64,000 nucleotides of DNA, taken from Actinomycetota bacterium (GTDB lineage: Bacteria > Actinomycetota > Actinomycetes > Mycobacteriales > JACQDL01). Within the stretch, counting starts at the first letter, position 1, and each line of letters starts with the position of its first letter. The notes beneath the pieces are model-generated. The model had not been told where the DNA came from and did not search any database. It saw only the letters and a program-made list of their open reading frames with translations. Below, piece by piece: positions 56,626 through 63,836 of the stretch. The stretch spans positions 1-64,000 of the forward strand of contig JACQDL010000027.1 of the NCBI GenBank assembly GCA_016201065.1, written 5' to 3'. The translations under genes were made by a program, and so were the position numbers.

Positions 56626-57222
56626 CTACGCCCCTTCGCCCGCCAGCAGTTCGGCCAGGGTCCGCCACAGTTTGTCGAACGACCGCGAGTGCGCCCTGGC
56701 CATCGACAGGTCGAACACCGCCGCAAGCGCCGCCTGATCACTGACCGGTTTATAGGCCCGCCCGTCGGTCCGGTGCGCACTCAACCAACCTTTGCAGTCC
56801 CGTGGCCGTTCCGCCTCCGCAGGACGATCCAGGTCCGCCGCCAAGCCCCGATGGCCACCCAATGACGGTGCGGCGGCCAGGAACCACGCCTCGAATTCGC
56901 GGTTGGCGAGGATCGGTGCGACCGGCAGGTCGGGCCGGGCCCGCCGGGCACGTTGGGCCAACTCCGGTCCGAGGGTGGCCGGGCAGTCGTCGTCGGCGTC
57001 GAGCAGCACCACGACCCCGGCTCCGGCCTGTTCGGCGACGGCTCCAAGCACCCTCTCCAGCCCGCCGGGTCGGATCACGGCTTGCCGGCCGACCCGGTAC
57101 GGGAGCGGCACCTCCACCCAGAGCGTGGGGGCGATCTCAGCGGCCATCCGGCGCAGCAGCACCGGCAGGGCCGCGACCTCGCCGTGCCCCTCGACCACTG
57201 TCGCGATCGTGACCAGGCTCAC
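56626..57222 (-). CDS. DUF4276-type Toprim-like protein
   Basis: A 198-residue protein with Toprim-like features: an acidic glutamate in TVVEGHGEVAALPVLLRRM, an Asp cluster in GAGVVVLLDADDDCPATLG, and the DUF4276 signature LANREFEAWFLAAAPSL. Toprim folds cut or process nucleic acid with two metal ions, so a nuclease role is inferred. Its GTG overlaps the ATPase stop (GTGA). This copies the ATPase-Toprim union found in OLD nucleases and PARIS, but on separate chains. Third gene of a three-gene overlapping operon. Confidence 0.8.
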   Translation of the reverse strand: MSLVTIATVVEGHGEVAALPVLLRRMAAEIAPTLWVEVPLPYRVGRQAVIRPGGLERVLGAVAEQAGAGVVVLLDADDDCPATLGPELAQRARRARPDLPVAPILANREFEAWFLAAAPSLGGHRGLAADLDRPAEAERPRDCKGWLSAHRTDGRAYKPVSDQAALAAVFDLSMARAHSRSFDKLWRTLAELLAGEGA

Positions 57223-58472
57223 CGCCGGACCTCGCCCGCGCGCTGCCGCTCGCCCTCCGGGTAGCCCACCTGGGCGGGCATCATCTGCCCGCTACGGTGC
57301 AGTTCGCTGATCGTCATGAGGTCCTTGGCGACGATGGCGTGGCCGGCGGTGTCGACCTCGCCGACATGGGTCACGCCGTTGACGTTCGCCACTGCGCGGA
57401 TGTGCGCAAGCTGGGCGTACTCGCTGTCCAGCAGGTCCGAACTCTGGCTCGTGACGATCACCTGGGTCCGCGACGCGGCGTCGTCGAGCGCCTCGTACAG
57501 CGCGCCAACCCCGGCCGGGTGCAGGGCCGTTTCAGGTTCCTCGATGCCGATCAGCGGGATCTTGCCGGCGAAGGCGGCCGGTTGGAACAGCGCCGCGAGC
57601 ACGCCGGCCGCCCGCAGGGTCCCCTCTGACAACGCTTCCCGAAGGAACCACGACACGCCGCCGCCCTCGTCCCCGGCGCCACCCTCTCCGGCGCCACTTC
57701 CCGTGGCACGGAACCGTGCCTGCACGGTCGAGTACCGACCCTCCAGCCGCTGGTCCACCCCGAGCGCGTTGGGAACCAACGCCGACAGGTAGGCGTCGAG
57801 GCGCTCCTTGCCGGCCGGGTCGTCCCGCTCCAGCGCGCCAAGGACCCGGCCGAGATGCTCACCCGCCGGGCCGAGCTGCGGCTGGCTGGCGCCCCGCTCG
57901 TCCAACGACCGCAGCACCGTGCTGTCCAACTCGTAGAAGCACATGGCCCGCAGCGCACCGTCCAGGAACGCTTGCGGCTCGTCCTCGCGCACGACCGAGG
58001 ACGGCAGCCGTAGCCGTGCGGTGCGCGCCTCTGCCGGGCCGAGCGGCAGGTGGACCGGGCCGAGCGGCAGGTGGACCTCCCCCGCCTCCCCGCGCACCAG
58101 CAGTGGCAGCTCCCCGCTGGGGTCAGGACCGATCTCGAACCCGTACGTCGCCAGTACGGGCTCGCCATCGAGCCGCCGGATTGGCAGCGCCAGGTCGAGA
58201 CTGATCTCGAAGGAGTCGGCGGAGCCGCGCGGGTTCCGGTGCAGCAGGGCATCGAGCCCGCCCCGGTTGGCGACCGCCTGCGGCGGCGATGTCGCAAGAG
58301 CGTCCGCCACGAACCGGAGTACGTCGAGGAAGTTGGACTTTCCGGAGGCGTTGAAACCGAGCAGCACGGTCAATGGCCCGAGCGAGACGTCACAGCCGGC
58401 GATCGACCGGTAGTTCCTGACCCGGACCCGCCTGACAAACGGCACCGGCCGCACCGGCCAGGCGACATTCAC
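57219..58472 (-). CDS. AAA (AAA_21/OLD-like) ATPase
   Basis: A 417-residue SMC/ABC-type ATPase. Walker A is LLGFNASGKSNFLDVLRFV directly after RVRNYRSIAGCDVSLGPLTV. The signature-like segment is LSEGTLRAAGVLAALF, Walker B is IPLIGIEEPETALHPAG, and the switch region is QVIVTSQSSDLLDSEYA. This is the layout of OLD/RecF-like ATPases that control Toprim nucleases. An 18-bp tandem duplication (58038-58075) repeats VHLPLGP. GTG at 58472 overlaps the stop of a 28-residue ORF upstream and its own stop overlaps the Toprim-like gene. Confidence 0.88.
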   Translation of the reverse strand: MNVAWPVRPVPFVRRVRVRNYRSIAGCDVSLGPLTVLLGFNASGKSNFLDVLRFVADALATSPPQAVANRGGLDALLHRNPRGSADSFEISLDLALPIRRLDGEPVLATYGFEIGPDPSGELPLLVRGEAGEVHLPLGPVHLPLGPAEARTARLRLPSSVVREDEPQAFLDGALRAMCFYELDSTVLRSLDERGASQPQLGPAGEHLGRVLGALERDDPAGKERLDAYLSALVPNALGVDQRLEGRYSTVQARFRATGSGAGEGGAGDEGGGVSWFLREALSEGTLRAAGVLAALFQPAAFAGKIPLIGIEEPETALHPAGVGALYEALDDAASRTQVIVTSQSSDLLDSEYAQLAHIRAVANVNGVTHVGEVDTAGHAIVAKDLMTISELHRSGQMMPAQVGYPEGERQRAGEVRR

Positions 58473-58555
58473 GACACATCAGCTCCCCGAGCTGTCTTGA
58501 TCATCAGCCTGATGACCTCACGTTTCGCCAGCTTCTTCGGCGTGGTGTCGCTCAC
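58469..58555 (-). CDS. 28-residue basic ORF coupled to the AAA ATPase
   Basis: GTG at 58555 with GAGAGGA 6 bases upstream, stop overlapping the ATPase GTG (GTGA). The peptide contains KKLAKREVIRLMIKTARG, a basic amphipathic helix candidate, followed by GADVS. It has a better ribosome-binding site than the ATPase, so translation of the ATPase may depend on it. It could be a functional micropeptide, a leader for coupling, or the stub of an older gene. Nothing similar is known to me. Confidence 0.55.
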   Translation of the reverse strand: MSDTTPKKLAKREVIRLMIKTARGADVS

Positions 58556-58645
58556 CGGTGTCCTCTCGGCCGCGTCAGTGTCGGGTCCCAGTGGGTGAGC
58601 CTGAGGACCGCGCCCGCCCGCCGCCTCGACCCTATTGGATTCTCC

Positions 58646-58674
58646 GCTGCGGGCTGGTGCCGACTGCCCGCAGC
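58646..58674 (-). terminator. hairpin after the TerC remnant
   Basis: GCTGCGGGC (58646-58654) pairs with GCCCGCAGC (58666-58674), 37 bases past the stop of the TerC remnant on the minus strand. Confidence 0.45.
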
Positions 58675-58710
58675 GACGCGCCGGTGTCCAGGTCCGCAGA
58701 CGGTCGCCCT

Positions 58711-58975
58711 TACCGGTCGCCCGGCAGGAAGACCAGGATCAGCTTCACCCCGATGAACGCGAGCACGATTGCCAGCCCGAGCGGGAGGTAGACGAGGCGT
58801 TCGAGCAGACCGTCGATCAAGAAGTACGGCGTGCGCAGCCCCAGCAGCGCGAAGGCCTTGGCGACGAGCCGACCACCGCGCAGGTCCGTGGTGGTGGGCA
58901 GCGCCTATCGAGGTAGAACGCCGACCAGACCGCGGACTCGACCAGCCCGACGGCGTGCGGACGCCGGCCGCGCTC
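58711..58975 (-). pseudogene. TerC-family membrane protein remnant
   Basis: Two pieces in different frames resemble TerC. The upstream one reads GRRPHAVGLVESAVWSAFYL, matching the cytoplasmic loop and start of the second TerC helix. The downstream one reads RLVAKAFALLGLRTPYFLID and GLLERLVYLPLGLAIVLAFI then GVKLILVF, matching the late part of the protein. Several hundred bases between them are missing, so the gene was deleted internally. TerC proteins export metals or confer tellurite resistance. Confidence 0.65.
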
Positions 58976-59342
58976 ACCGGTCCCCTGCCTGGTCGTCGAC
59001 CATCGCTCCGGTACTCACCCGGTCCGGCACGGCCCGATCGGTCCGCTGCGGAACGCCGAGCGCACGCAGCGCGGTCAGCTCCTCCTCCACACCACCGGGA
59101 CCCAGACCCAGCACGCACGCCGCGATCACCGTGTACGTCCGGCACGGCCACATCGCCAGCTCGTCACTGACACTGGCTTGATCACACCCCTCACACACCG
59201 GCTGGTCACCACCCCGGTCCACCGGAGCGTGCAACTCGACCAGCCGAACCGCCACCCGGTCGAAGGCCACCACGCGCACCCGCTCGTGCAGGACCGTCGC
59301 GGCGGCCACCCACGACCCCGCGAACCGCTCAACCGACGTCAT
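58974..59342 (-). CDS. hypothetical protein
   Basis: A 122-residue soluble protein without a recognised domain. It shows a moderately conserved-looking core (WVAAATVLHERVRVVAFDRV, AVRLVELHAPVDRGG), a cysteine pair in QPVCEGCDQASVS and a further cysteine in ELAMWPCRTYTVIAACVLG, a possible zinc site. Similar short Cys-containing proteins are common near XRE regulators in filamentous actinobacteria. ATG at 59342. Divergent from the XRE gene at 59561 over 218 bases. Confidence 0.6.
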   Translation of the reverse strand: MTSVERFAGSWVAAATVLHERVRVVAFDRVAVRLVELHAPVDRGGDQPVCEGCDQASVSDELAMWPCRTYTVIAACVLGLGPGGVEEELTALRALGVPQRTDRAVPDRVSTGAMVDDQAGDR

Positions 59343-59560
59343 CGCTGGCCAGCTCTCCCCACAGGATCGTCAACCGGCTCGGCGGATGGGGTCGCGGCAG
59401 CGGCCGGGGAACCACCACCGCGACCCCCTTTCACCCGGTCCGGACGGATCTACCCACGAAGGGCGCGGCCGGCCGGGGAGCCGCGCACGATCGAGTAGAT
59501 CGTGCGCACACCACTCGGGGAGGGGCAGAAGAGGGAGCAAGTTTGCTCTACGCTTCCGGT

Positions 59561-60307
59561 ATGTCACTGGGGGCGCTGATCCGTGATCTTCGGAAAGCGC
59601 GTGGCTGGTCACAGTCCGAGTTGGCACGCCGCCTCGCCGAGACCTCCGGACGACCATCCCTCACCCGCGAGGAAATCTCCCGCTGGGAACGCGCCACAGT
59701 GATCCCCGGCCCATACTGGCTTTCTCACCTCTCCACCGTCCTAGGTGCGCCTGCCGATCTCCTGGCCGAGGAAGCGAGATTGAGCCGCGTGAACCGCCGC
59801 ACCTTCCTGAGCCTTGCTACGTTGACGGCTGTGCACGGAAAGCTGGCCACCGAGATGGCCGCTGGCATCGCGGGTCGCGACCCAGGTCCCCTGACCAGCG
59901 TGCAGACCACCCACGGCACGGACATGGTGATCGCGTCCATGGTCGACCGATCTTCCGCCACGCGGTTGAGACGGTGGATGCGTGACGGCGCCGAGCCCGT
60001 ACTCCGGGTCAACGCCGCCGGAATACTCGCCAAGCTGCCCGACCAGCACGCGGCGATGGACGTGGCCCTGATGCTGACCCATGACGAACAGGCCAGGCAG
60101 CTTTACCAGACCGCCGTGCTGTCCCGGGTCTGCGCACTCGACTGGCAGACCGCCCGATGCGTCGCCGCGCAGCCGACCACGCTGCCCGTGAAGAAGATCG
60201 CGTTCGTTGCCACCCGACTGGCCGGGGAAGTCCTCAACCCACGCGACGCTGGCGCCCGGTGGTGCTCGGCTGCCATGCTCCGCGACCTCAGCCCGCTGCT
60301 GCGATAG
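59561..60307 (+). CDS. XRE-family HTH regulator
   Basis: A 248-residue regulator. Residues 4-70: GALIRDLRKARGWSQSELAR, LTREEISRWERATVIPGPYW (XRE HTH). A twin-Arg-like NRRTFLSLATL near residue 77 follows, then a helical sensor region with DVALMLTHDEQARQLYQTAV. The TPR part is shorter than the 350-400 residues of its relatives. ATG at 59561 has no close ribosome-binding site but a plausible TACGCT -10 element about 10 bases before it, so the transcript may be leaderless. Followed by the PCC-domain gene 12 bases later, probably one transcript. Confidence 0.8.
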   Translation: MSLGALIRDLRKARGWSQSELARRLAETSGRPSLTREEISRWERATVIPGPYWLSHLSTVLGAPADLLAEEARLSRVNRRTFLSLATLTAVHGKLATEMAAGIAGRDPGPLTSVQTTHGTDMVIASMVDRSSATRLRRWMRDGAEPVLRVNAAGILAKLPDQHAAMDVALMLTHDEQARQLYQTAVLSRVCALDWQTARCVAAQPTTLPVKKIAFVATRLAGEVLNPRDAGARWCSAAMLRDLSPLLR

Positions 60308-60319
60308 GAGCCCCGCACG

Positions 60320-60649
60320 GTGCATGTCATCGAGATCCGCGACGCCGACCTGATGACCGCCATCACCCAACGGGCCGGCGAACTTGGAATCACCAACGGC
60401 GCGATCGTCTCGCTGATCGGTGCGGTGGACTCCTTCACCGTCTCCACCATGCCCGCCCACGACGCCAGCGCGGATATCCTGACGGACTACGACCTGCCGG
60501 CGGAGATGTCCGGCACCGGGGAGATCGTCGACGGGCTGGTCCATGTCCACGCCGTGCTCGCGGTGGAGGGTGACCGTGCGATCTCCGGGCATCTGCATCG
60601 TGCTCACGTCGGACACTGGTTCGCCCGGGCGTACGTCCTGCCTTGCTGA
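60320..60649 (+). CDS. PCC/DUF296 domain protein
   Basis: A 109-residue protein made of a single PCC (DUF296) domain: LMTAITQRAGELGITNGAIV, SLIGAVDSFTVSTMP, HVHAVLAVEGDRAISGHLHR and AHVGHWFARAYVL. The trimeric fold resembles the plant AT-hook PPC domain; the conserved histidines (VHVHAV, GHLH, AHVGH) may bind zinc. Bacterial function is unknown. GTG at 60320 with AGGAG upstream. Its last 65 bases are repeated almost identically at 62804. Confidence 0.85.
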   Translation: MHVIEIRDADLMTAITQRAGELGITNGAIVSLIGAVDSFTVSTMPAHDASADILTDYDLPAEMSGTGEIVDGLVHVHAVLAVEGDRAISGHLHRAHVGHWFARAYVLPC

Positions 60650-60699
60650 ACCAGCGCTGAAGACCGACGCGGCGAACCCGGCGTCCTGCCGGTGAGCGC
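60585..60699 (+). repeat. 115-bp direct repeat, copy 1
   Basis: Covers the end of the PCC gene, the 42-base gap and the first 8 bases of murB. It matches copy 2 at 62804-62918 with about 4 mismatches in 115. Confidence 0.95.
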
Positions 60700-61798
60700 G
60701 GCGGACATGGTGCGGGGGCGACCCAACGTGCCCCTGGCGCCGTTGACCACCTTGGGGCTGGGTGGCCCGGCCCACCGGGTGTTCGAGCTGACCGACAATG
60801 CGCAGCTCACCGGAATCGCCCAGGAGCTTGACGACGACCTCGCCGGCATGGCGGTGGAGCCGGTGCCGATCGGCGGCGGCAGCAATGTCGTCGTCGCCGA
60901 CGACGGCGTGACCGCACCCGCGATCCTGCTCCGTACCCGTGGGGTGACCTACCGCCCGCAGCCAGGCGACAGCCGGGTCACCGTCACCATCCAAGCAGGT
61001 CACCCGTGGCAGGAGGTGCTGGAGGAGCTGACCGCCGAGGGTCTGGTTGGGATGGAAACCATGACCGGCATCCCCGGCACCGTCGGCGCGATGCCGGTGC
61101 AGAACGTCGGCGCCTACGGGCAGGAGACCGCTGACACGCTCGTGAGCGTCCTGGCCTGGGACTGGCAGCAGCACCGTGCGGTGACGCTCGACGCCGCCGC
61201 CTGCCAGCTCGGGCATCGCCGAAGCCGCTTCAAGGACACCCATCGCTGGCTGATCCTCAGCGTCACGTTCACCGTGACCCGCGGCGTCCTGTCCACACCC
61301 ATCACCTATCGACAGGTCGCCGACGCGCTCGACGCCCCACTGGGCAGCCGCGCGCCTGTCGGTGAGGTCATCGGGGCCATCCGCACGGTCCGCGCCAGCA
61401 AGGGGATGCTGCTGCCCGAGGCTGGTCCGGATGCGCGCACCGTCGGCAGCGTGTTCCTCAGCTCGCCCATTGACCACGCCCGTGCGTCAGCCTTGCGGGC
61501 GCGAGGCGCACCTGTCCACGACTTCCCCGATGGCTCGACCAGAGTGAGCGCGAGCTGGCTGATCCGTGAGGCGGGCTTCGACCTGGGGCAGCCCGTCGCC
61601 CCAGGGGTTCGGGTCTCCACGCGGCACTACACGCTGGTGGCCGACGACGGCGCGACCACCGCGACCTTCGTGGAGGCAACGCGGCGCGTGCAGGACCGCG
61701 TCGTGGACGCCACCGGCGTGCTGCTGACCCCCGAACCTGACCCCGTCGGTGAGCTGCCCGCCTATCTGCGGCTCCTCGACCGCCGTCCATGTCGGTAG
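60692..61798 (+). CDS. murB: UDP-N-acetylenolpyruvoylglucosamine reductase (MurB-like)
   Basis: A 368-residue FAD enzyme reducing UDP-GlcNAc-enolpyruvate to UDP-MurNAc. FAD-binding PIGGGSNVVVADDGVTAPAI and GIPGTVGAMPVQNVGAYGQE; the active-site serine loop is TVGSVFLSSPID (usually AGSFFKNP). GTG at 60692. It is embedded between a PCC gene and an HTH-less TPR regulator, not in a cell-wall cluster, so it is probably a second copy with a specialised role. The GTG and its upstream region belong to the 115-bp repeat. Confidence 0.88.
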   Translation: MSAADMVRGRPNVPLAPLTTLGLGGPAHRVFELTDNAQLTGIAQELDDDLAGMAVEPVPIGGGSNVVVADDGVTAPAILLRTRGVTYRPQPGDSRVTVTIQAGHPWQEVLEELTAEGLVGMETMTGIPGTVGAMPVQNVGAYGQETADTLVSVLAWDWQQHRAVTLDAAACQLGHRRSRFKDTHRWLILSVTFTVTRGVLSTPITYRQVADALDAPLGSRAPVGEVIGAIRTVRASKGMLLPEAGPDARTVGSVFLSSPIDHARASALRARGAPVHDFPDGSTRVSASWLIREAGFDLGQPVAPGVRVSTRHYTLVADDGATTATFVEATRRVQDRVVDATGVLLTPEPDPVGELPAYLRLLDRRPCR

Positions 61799-61870
61799 TC
61801 TCACCGAGACGTACGGTGAGGTAGCACAACCAGCCGTATCCAAGGTGTATCCACGTCCCGGGCGGCCACG

Positions 61871-62803
61871 GTGGACGACGAGATCGGCGCGAAACTCCGA
61901 AGCGCACGCGAGACGGCGGGCCTCAGCCTGTCGAACGTGGCACCGGCGGTCATGTCCGAGGCGCTGCACGGCGCGTTCACGGCCATGTTCGGGCCGGGCC
62001 TCTCGGTGGAGGAGTGGTGGGACCGGTCGGAGTCCTACGGCCGCGACTACATGACGCTCGGCGCTGGTGAGCTGTCCGCGCGCCTGGTGGCGGACATGGT
62101 GCGGTTGCAGCAGTACGTCGACGACCCGGCGGTATGGGCGCCCGCGAGCTGCCTGATGACGGTCTACGGCAAGACCCTGCCGACGAACCAGGGCCGCAAA
62201 GGCGCGATCAGCTGGTACCAGCTCGCCGCTCGGCTGGCCGACCGGTCCGGGGATCTGCCGACCCGGGTGTGGGTGCGCGGCCGGGCCGCGCTCGCGCTCG
62301 CCTACGAGGGTGCGGAACTCCGCACCGCAGGGCGGTGGGCCGAGGATGCGGTGGCGTTGTCGCAGACACCCTCGATGGGTCGGCTGAACGCGCTGCTCGC
62401 CCGCGTACACGTCATCTCCGCGCGCGGAGAGCTCACCGCGACCGAGCGGGCGTTGGACGACGCCCGCCGCGAGTTCGACGTCTCAGGCTCCCACGAGCAG
62501 GAGTCGGACTTCGCGATGCCGGAGTGGCGGTTCGCGATCCACGAGTCGATGCTGTTCTCCCGCCTCGGTGACGAGCGGGCCACCGCCGCGCAGGACACCG
62601 TGGATCGGCTGCGACCCGCGAGCCTGCCCCGGTTCGGCACCCACGTGGAACTCCACCGGGGACTCATGCTGGCCAGAGCCGGCGACACGACCGGCGGCGT
62701 GCAGTACGCGCGGACCGGGTTGGAACGCCTACCAGAGGGCAAGCGGTCACTGTCACTGCAGTTGATGATGGCCGAGGTCGAGCAGACAACCCGTAGCGGG
62801 TGA
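61871..62803 (+). CDS. TPR-type regulator lacking its helix-turn-helix
   Basis: A 310-residue relative of actinobacterial HTH-TPR regulators. The first 20 residues (DEIGAKLRSARETAGLSLSN) are the start of an XRE domain. Instead of the recognition helix and linker, the chain passes directly to VAPAVMSEALHGAFTAMFGP and the sensor repeats (EEWWDRSESYGRDYMTLGAG, TRVWVRGRAALALAYEGAEL). About 60 residues are missing in frame. It probably cannot bind DNA by itself. GTG at 61871. Its stop is immediately followed by copy 2 of the direct repeat. Confidence 0.75.
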   Translation: MDDEIGAKLRSARETAGLSLSNVAPAVMSEALHGAFTAMFGPGLSVEEWWDRSESYGRDYMTLGAGELSARLVADMVRLQQYVDDPAVWAPASCLMTVYGKTLPTNQGRKGAISWYQLAARLADRSGDLPTRVWVRGRAALALAYEGAELRTAGRWAEDAVALSQTPSMGRLNALLARVHVISARGELTATERALDDARREFDVSGSHEQESDFAMPEWRFAIHESMLFSRLGDERATAAQDTVDRLRPASLPRFGTHVELHRGLMLARAGDTTGGVQYARTGLERLPEGKRSLSLQLMMAEVEQTTRSG

Positions 62804-62918
62804 CCGGGCACCTGCATCGTGCTCACGTCGGACACTGGTTCGCCCGGGCGTACGTCCTGCCTTGCTGAACCAGCGTTGAAGACCGACGTGGCGAACCCGG
62901 CGCCCTGCCGGTGAGCGC
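62804..62918 (+). repeat. 115-bp direct repeat, copy 2
   Basis: Begins one base after the TPR gene stop and repeats the tail of the PCC gene, including its stop, and the GTG region that starts murB at copy 1. Here that GTG leads into a different frame toward the thioredoxin gene. Confidence 0.95.
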
Positions 62919-63024
62919 ACCGTCGGGATCTCGGACTCCTGCCGGCCACGACGACGGTCGACAGTGGACGGGAGGTCCCGGCCGGGTTGGGAATGCGTAT
63001 GCCGGTTCGGACGCTGAAGGTGCC

Positions 63025-63483
63025 GTGAACCCCGGGTTGGCCGTCCTCTTGGTTGCGCTCGTCGCCGCGAGCGTGTTCGGTCTCGTCCGACGGCGCAGCG
63101 ACGGCCTCCTGCGCGAGGCCGGAGATGTCGCCCGGGACCGCGGCCCGGCGGTCGGCGAGAGGCCCGGCCCGCCGACCGGTGTGCTCGGAGTCGACGATCT
63201 GGGCGGGCCGCTGGGGACCCGCTTCACGCTCGTGCAGTTCTCCTCGGATTTCTGCCAGCCGTGTCGGGTCACCCGGACGGTGCTCACTGACGTCGCCCAG
63301 ACGGTGCCCGGGGTGGTCCACGTCGAGATCGACGCGGCGTCGAACCTGGACCTCGTGCGCCGGGTCGATGTCCGGCGTACCCCGACCGTGCTGGTGCTGG
63401 ACGGGTCGGGCCGGGAGATCCGCCGGGCGGCGGGCGCGCCACGCAAGGCCGCCGTGCTGGCGTTCTTGGCGGAACTGTCGTGA
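63025..63483 (+). CDS. membrane-anchored thioredoxin-fold protein
   Basis: A 152-residue protein. An N-terminal signal anchor (LAVLLVALVAASVFGLV) is followed by a thioredoxin domain with active site SSDFCQPCRVTRTVL, the cis-Pro stretch RRTPTVLVLDGSGREIRRAA, and a final helix. It should act outside the membrane or at its face in thiol reduction or cytochrome/cofactor maturation. Start taken at the GTG at 63025 (GAAGGTGCC upstream), although the frame is open back to 62911. A DUF4395 gene follows, a frequent actinobacterial neighbour of such proteins. Confidence 0.88.
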   Translation: MNPGLAVLLVALVAASVFGLVRRRSDGLLREAGDVARDRGPAVGERPGPPTGVLGVDDLGGPLGTRFTLVQFSSDFCQPCRVTRTVLTDVAQTVPGVVHVEIDAASNLDLVRRVDVRRTPTVLVLDGSGREIRRAAGAPRKAAVLAFLAELS

Positions 63484-63584
63484 TGGCCCGGCCGAGCGGG
63501 TCGGGTTTCGGGGTTCGCGCGATCCCGGCGATGGTCGGGCACATCCCTGGCGCCATCGGCGACCCCAGAGCTATCGTGCGTCCC

Positions 63585-63659
63585 GTGACGTGTGAGCTGA
63601 CCAGACGCCGGGCAGTGGACCTGGTGCGCGTGGCCACGGCGCTGTGTCCGTCCCGCTGA
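63585..63659 (+). CDS. 24-residue putative leader peptide (RR-VDL-RV-LC type)
   Basis: The GTG at 63585 starts a 24-residue peptide with RRRAVDLVRVATALCPSR. This pattern, with a Cys near the end, matches the short actinobacterial peptides often annotated as putative leader peptides upstream of sulfur/thiol genes. A TATCGT about 12 bases before the GTG would fit a leaderless transcript. The 177 bases to the DUF4395 start contain no other gene. A role in cysteine-responsive control of the DUF4395 gene is inferred only. Confidence 0.6.
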   Translation: MTCELTRRRAVDLVRVATALCPSR

Positions 63660-63836
63660 GGCAGGCGGACCCCACCGACCCCCAAAGCTGAGCGAACAGG
63701 CGCGGACCTGAGCGTTCGGGTACGTCGGCGACCGTCCTGTCACCGGGCAGACGGCCCACGACGGATGTCGTGATGCCGCGCTCGGCCGCAAGCCTGAGCC
63801 CTCGCTCCCGTCGCCACGTCCACTGAGGAGTCTCCA

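Noticed and set aside
56626-58472. Direct assignment to PARIS, Gabija or single-chain OLD
   Set aside because: PARIS has a DUF4435 partner, Gabija needs a UvrD-like helicase, and OLD fuses ATPase and Toprim in one chain. None fits, so I describe it only by domains.
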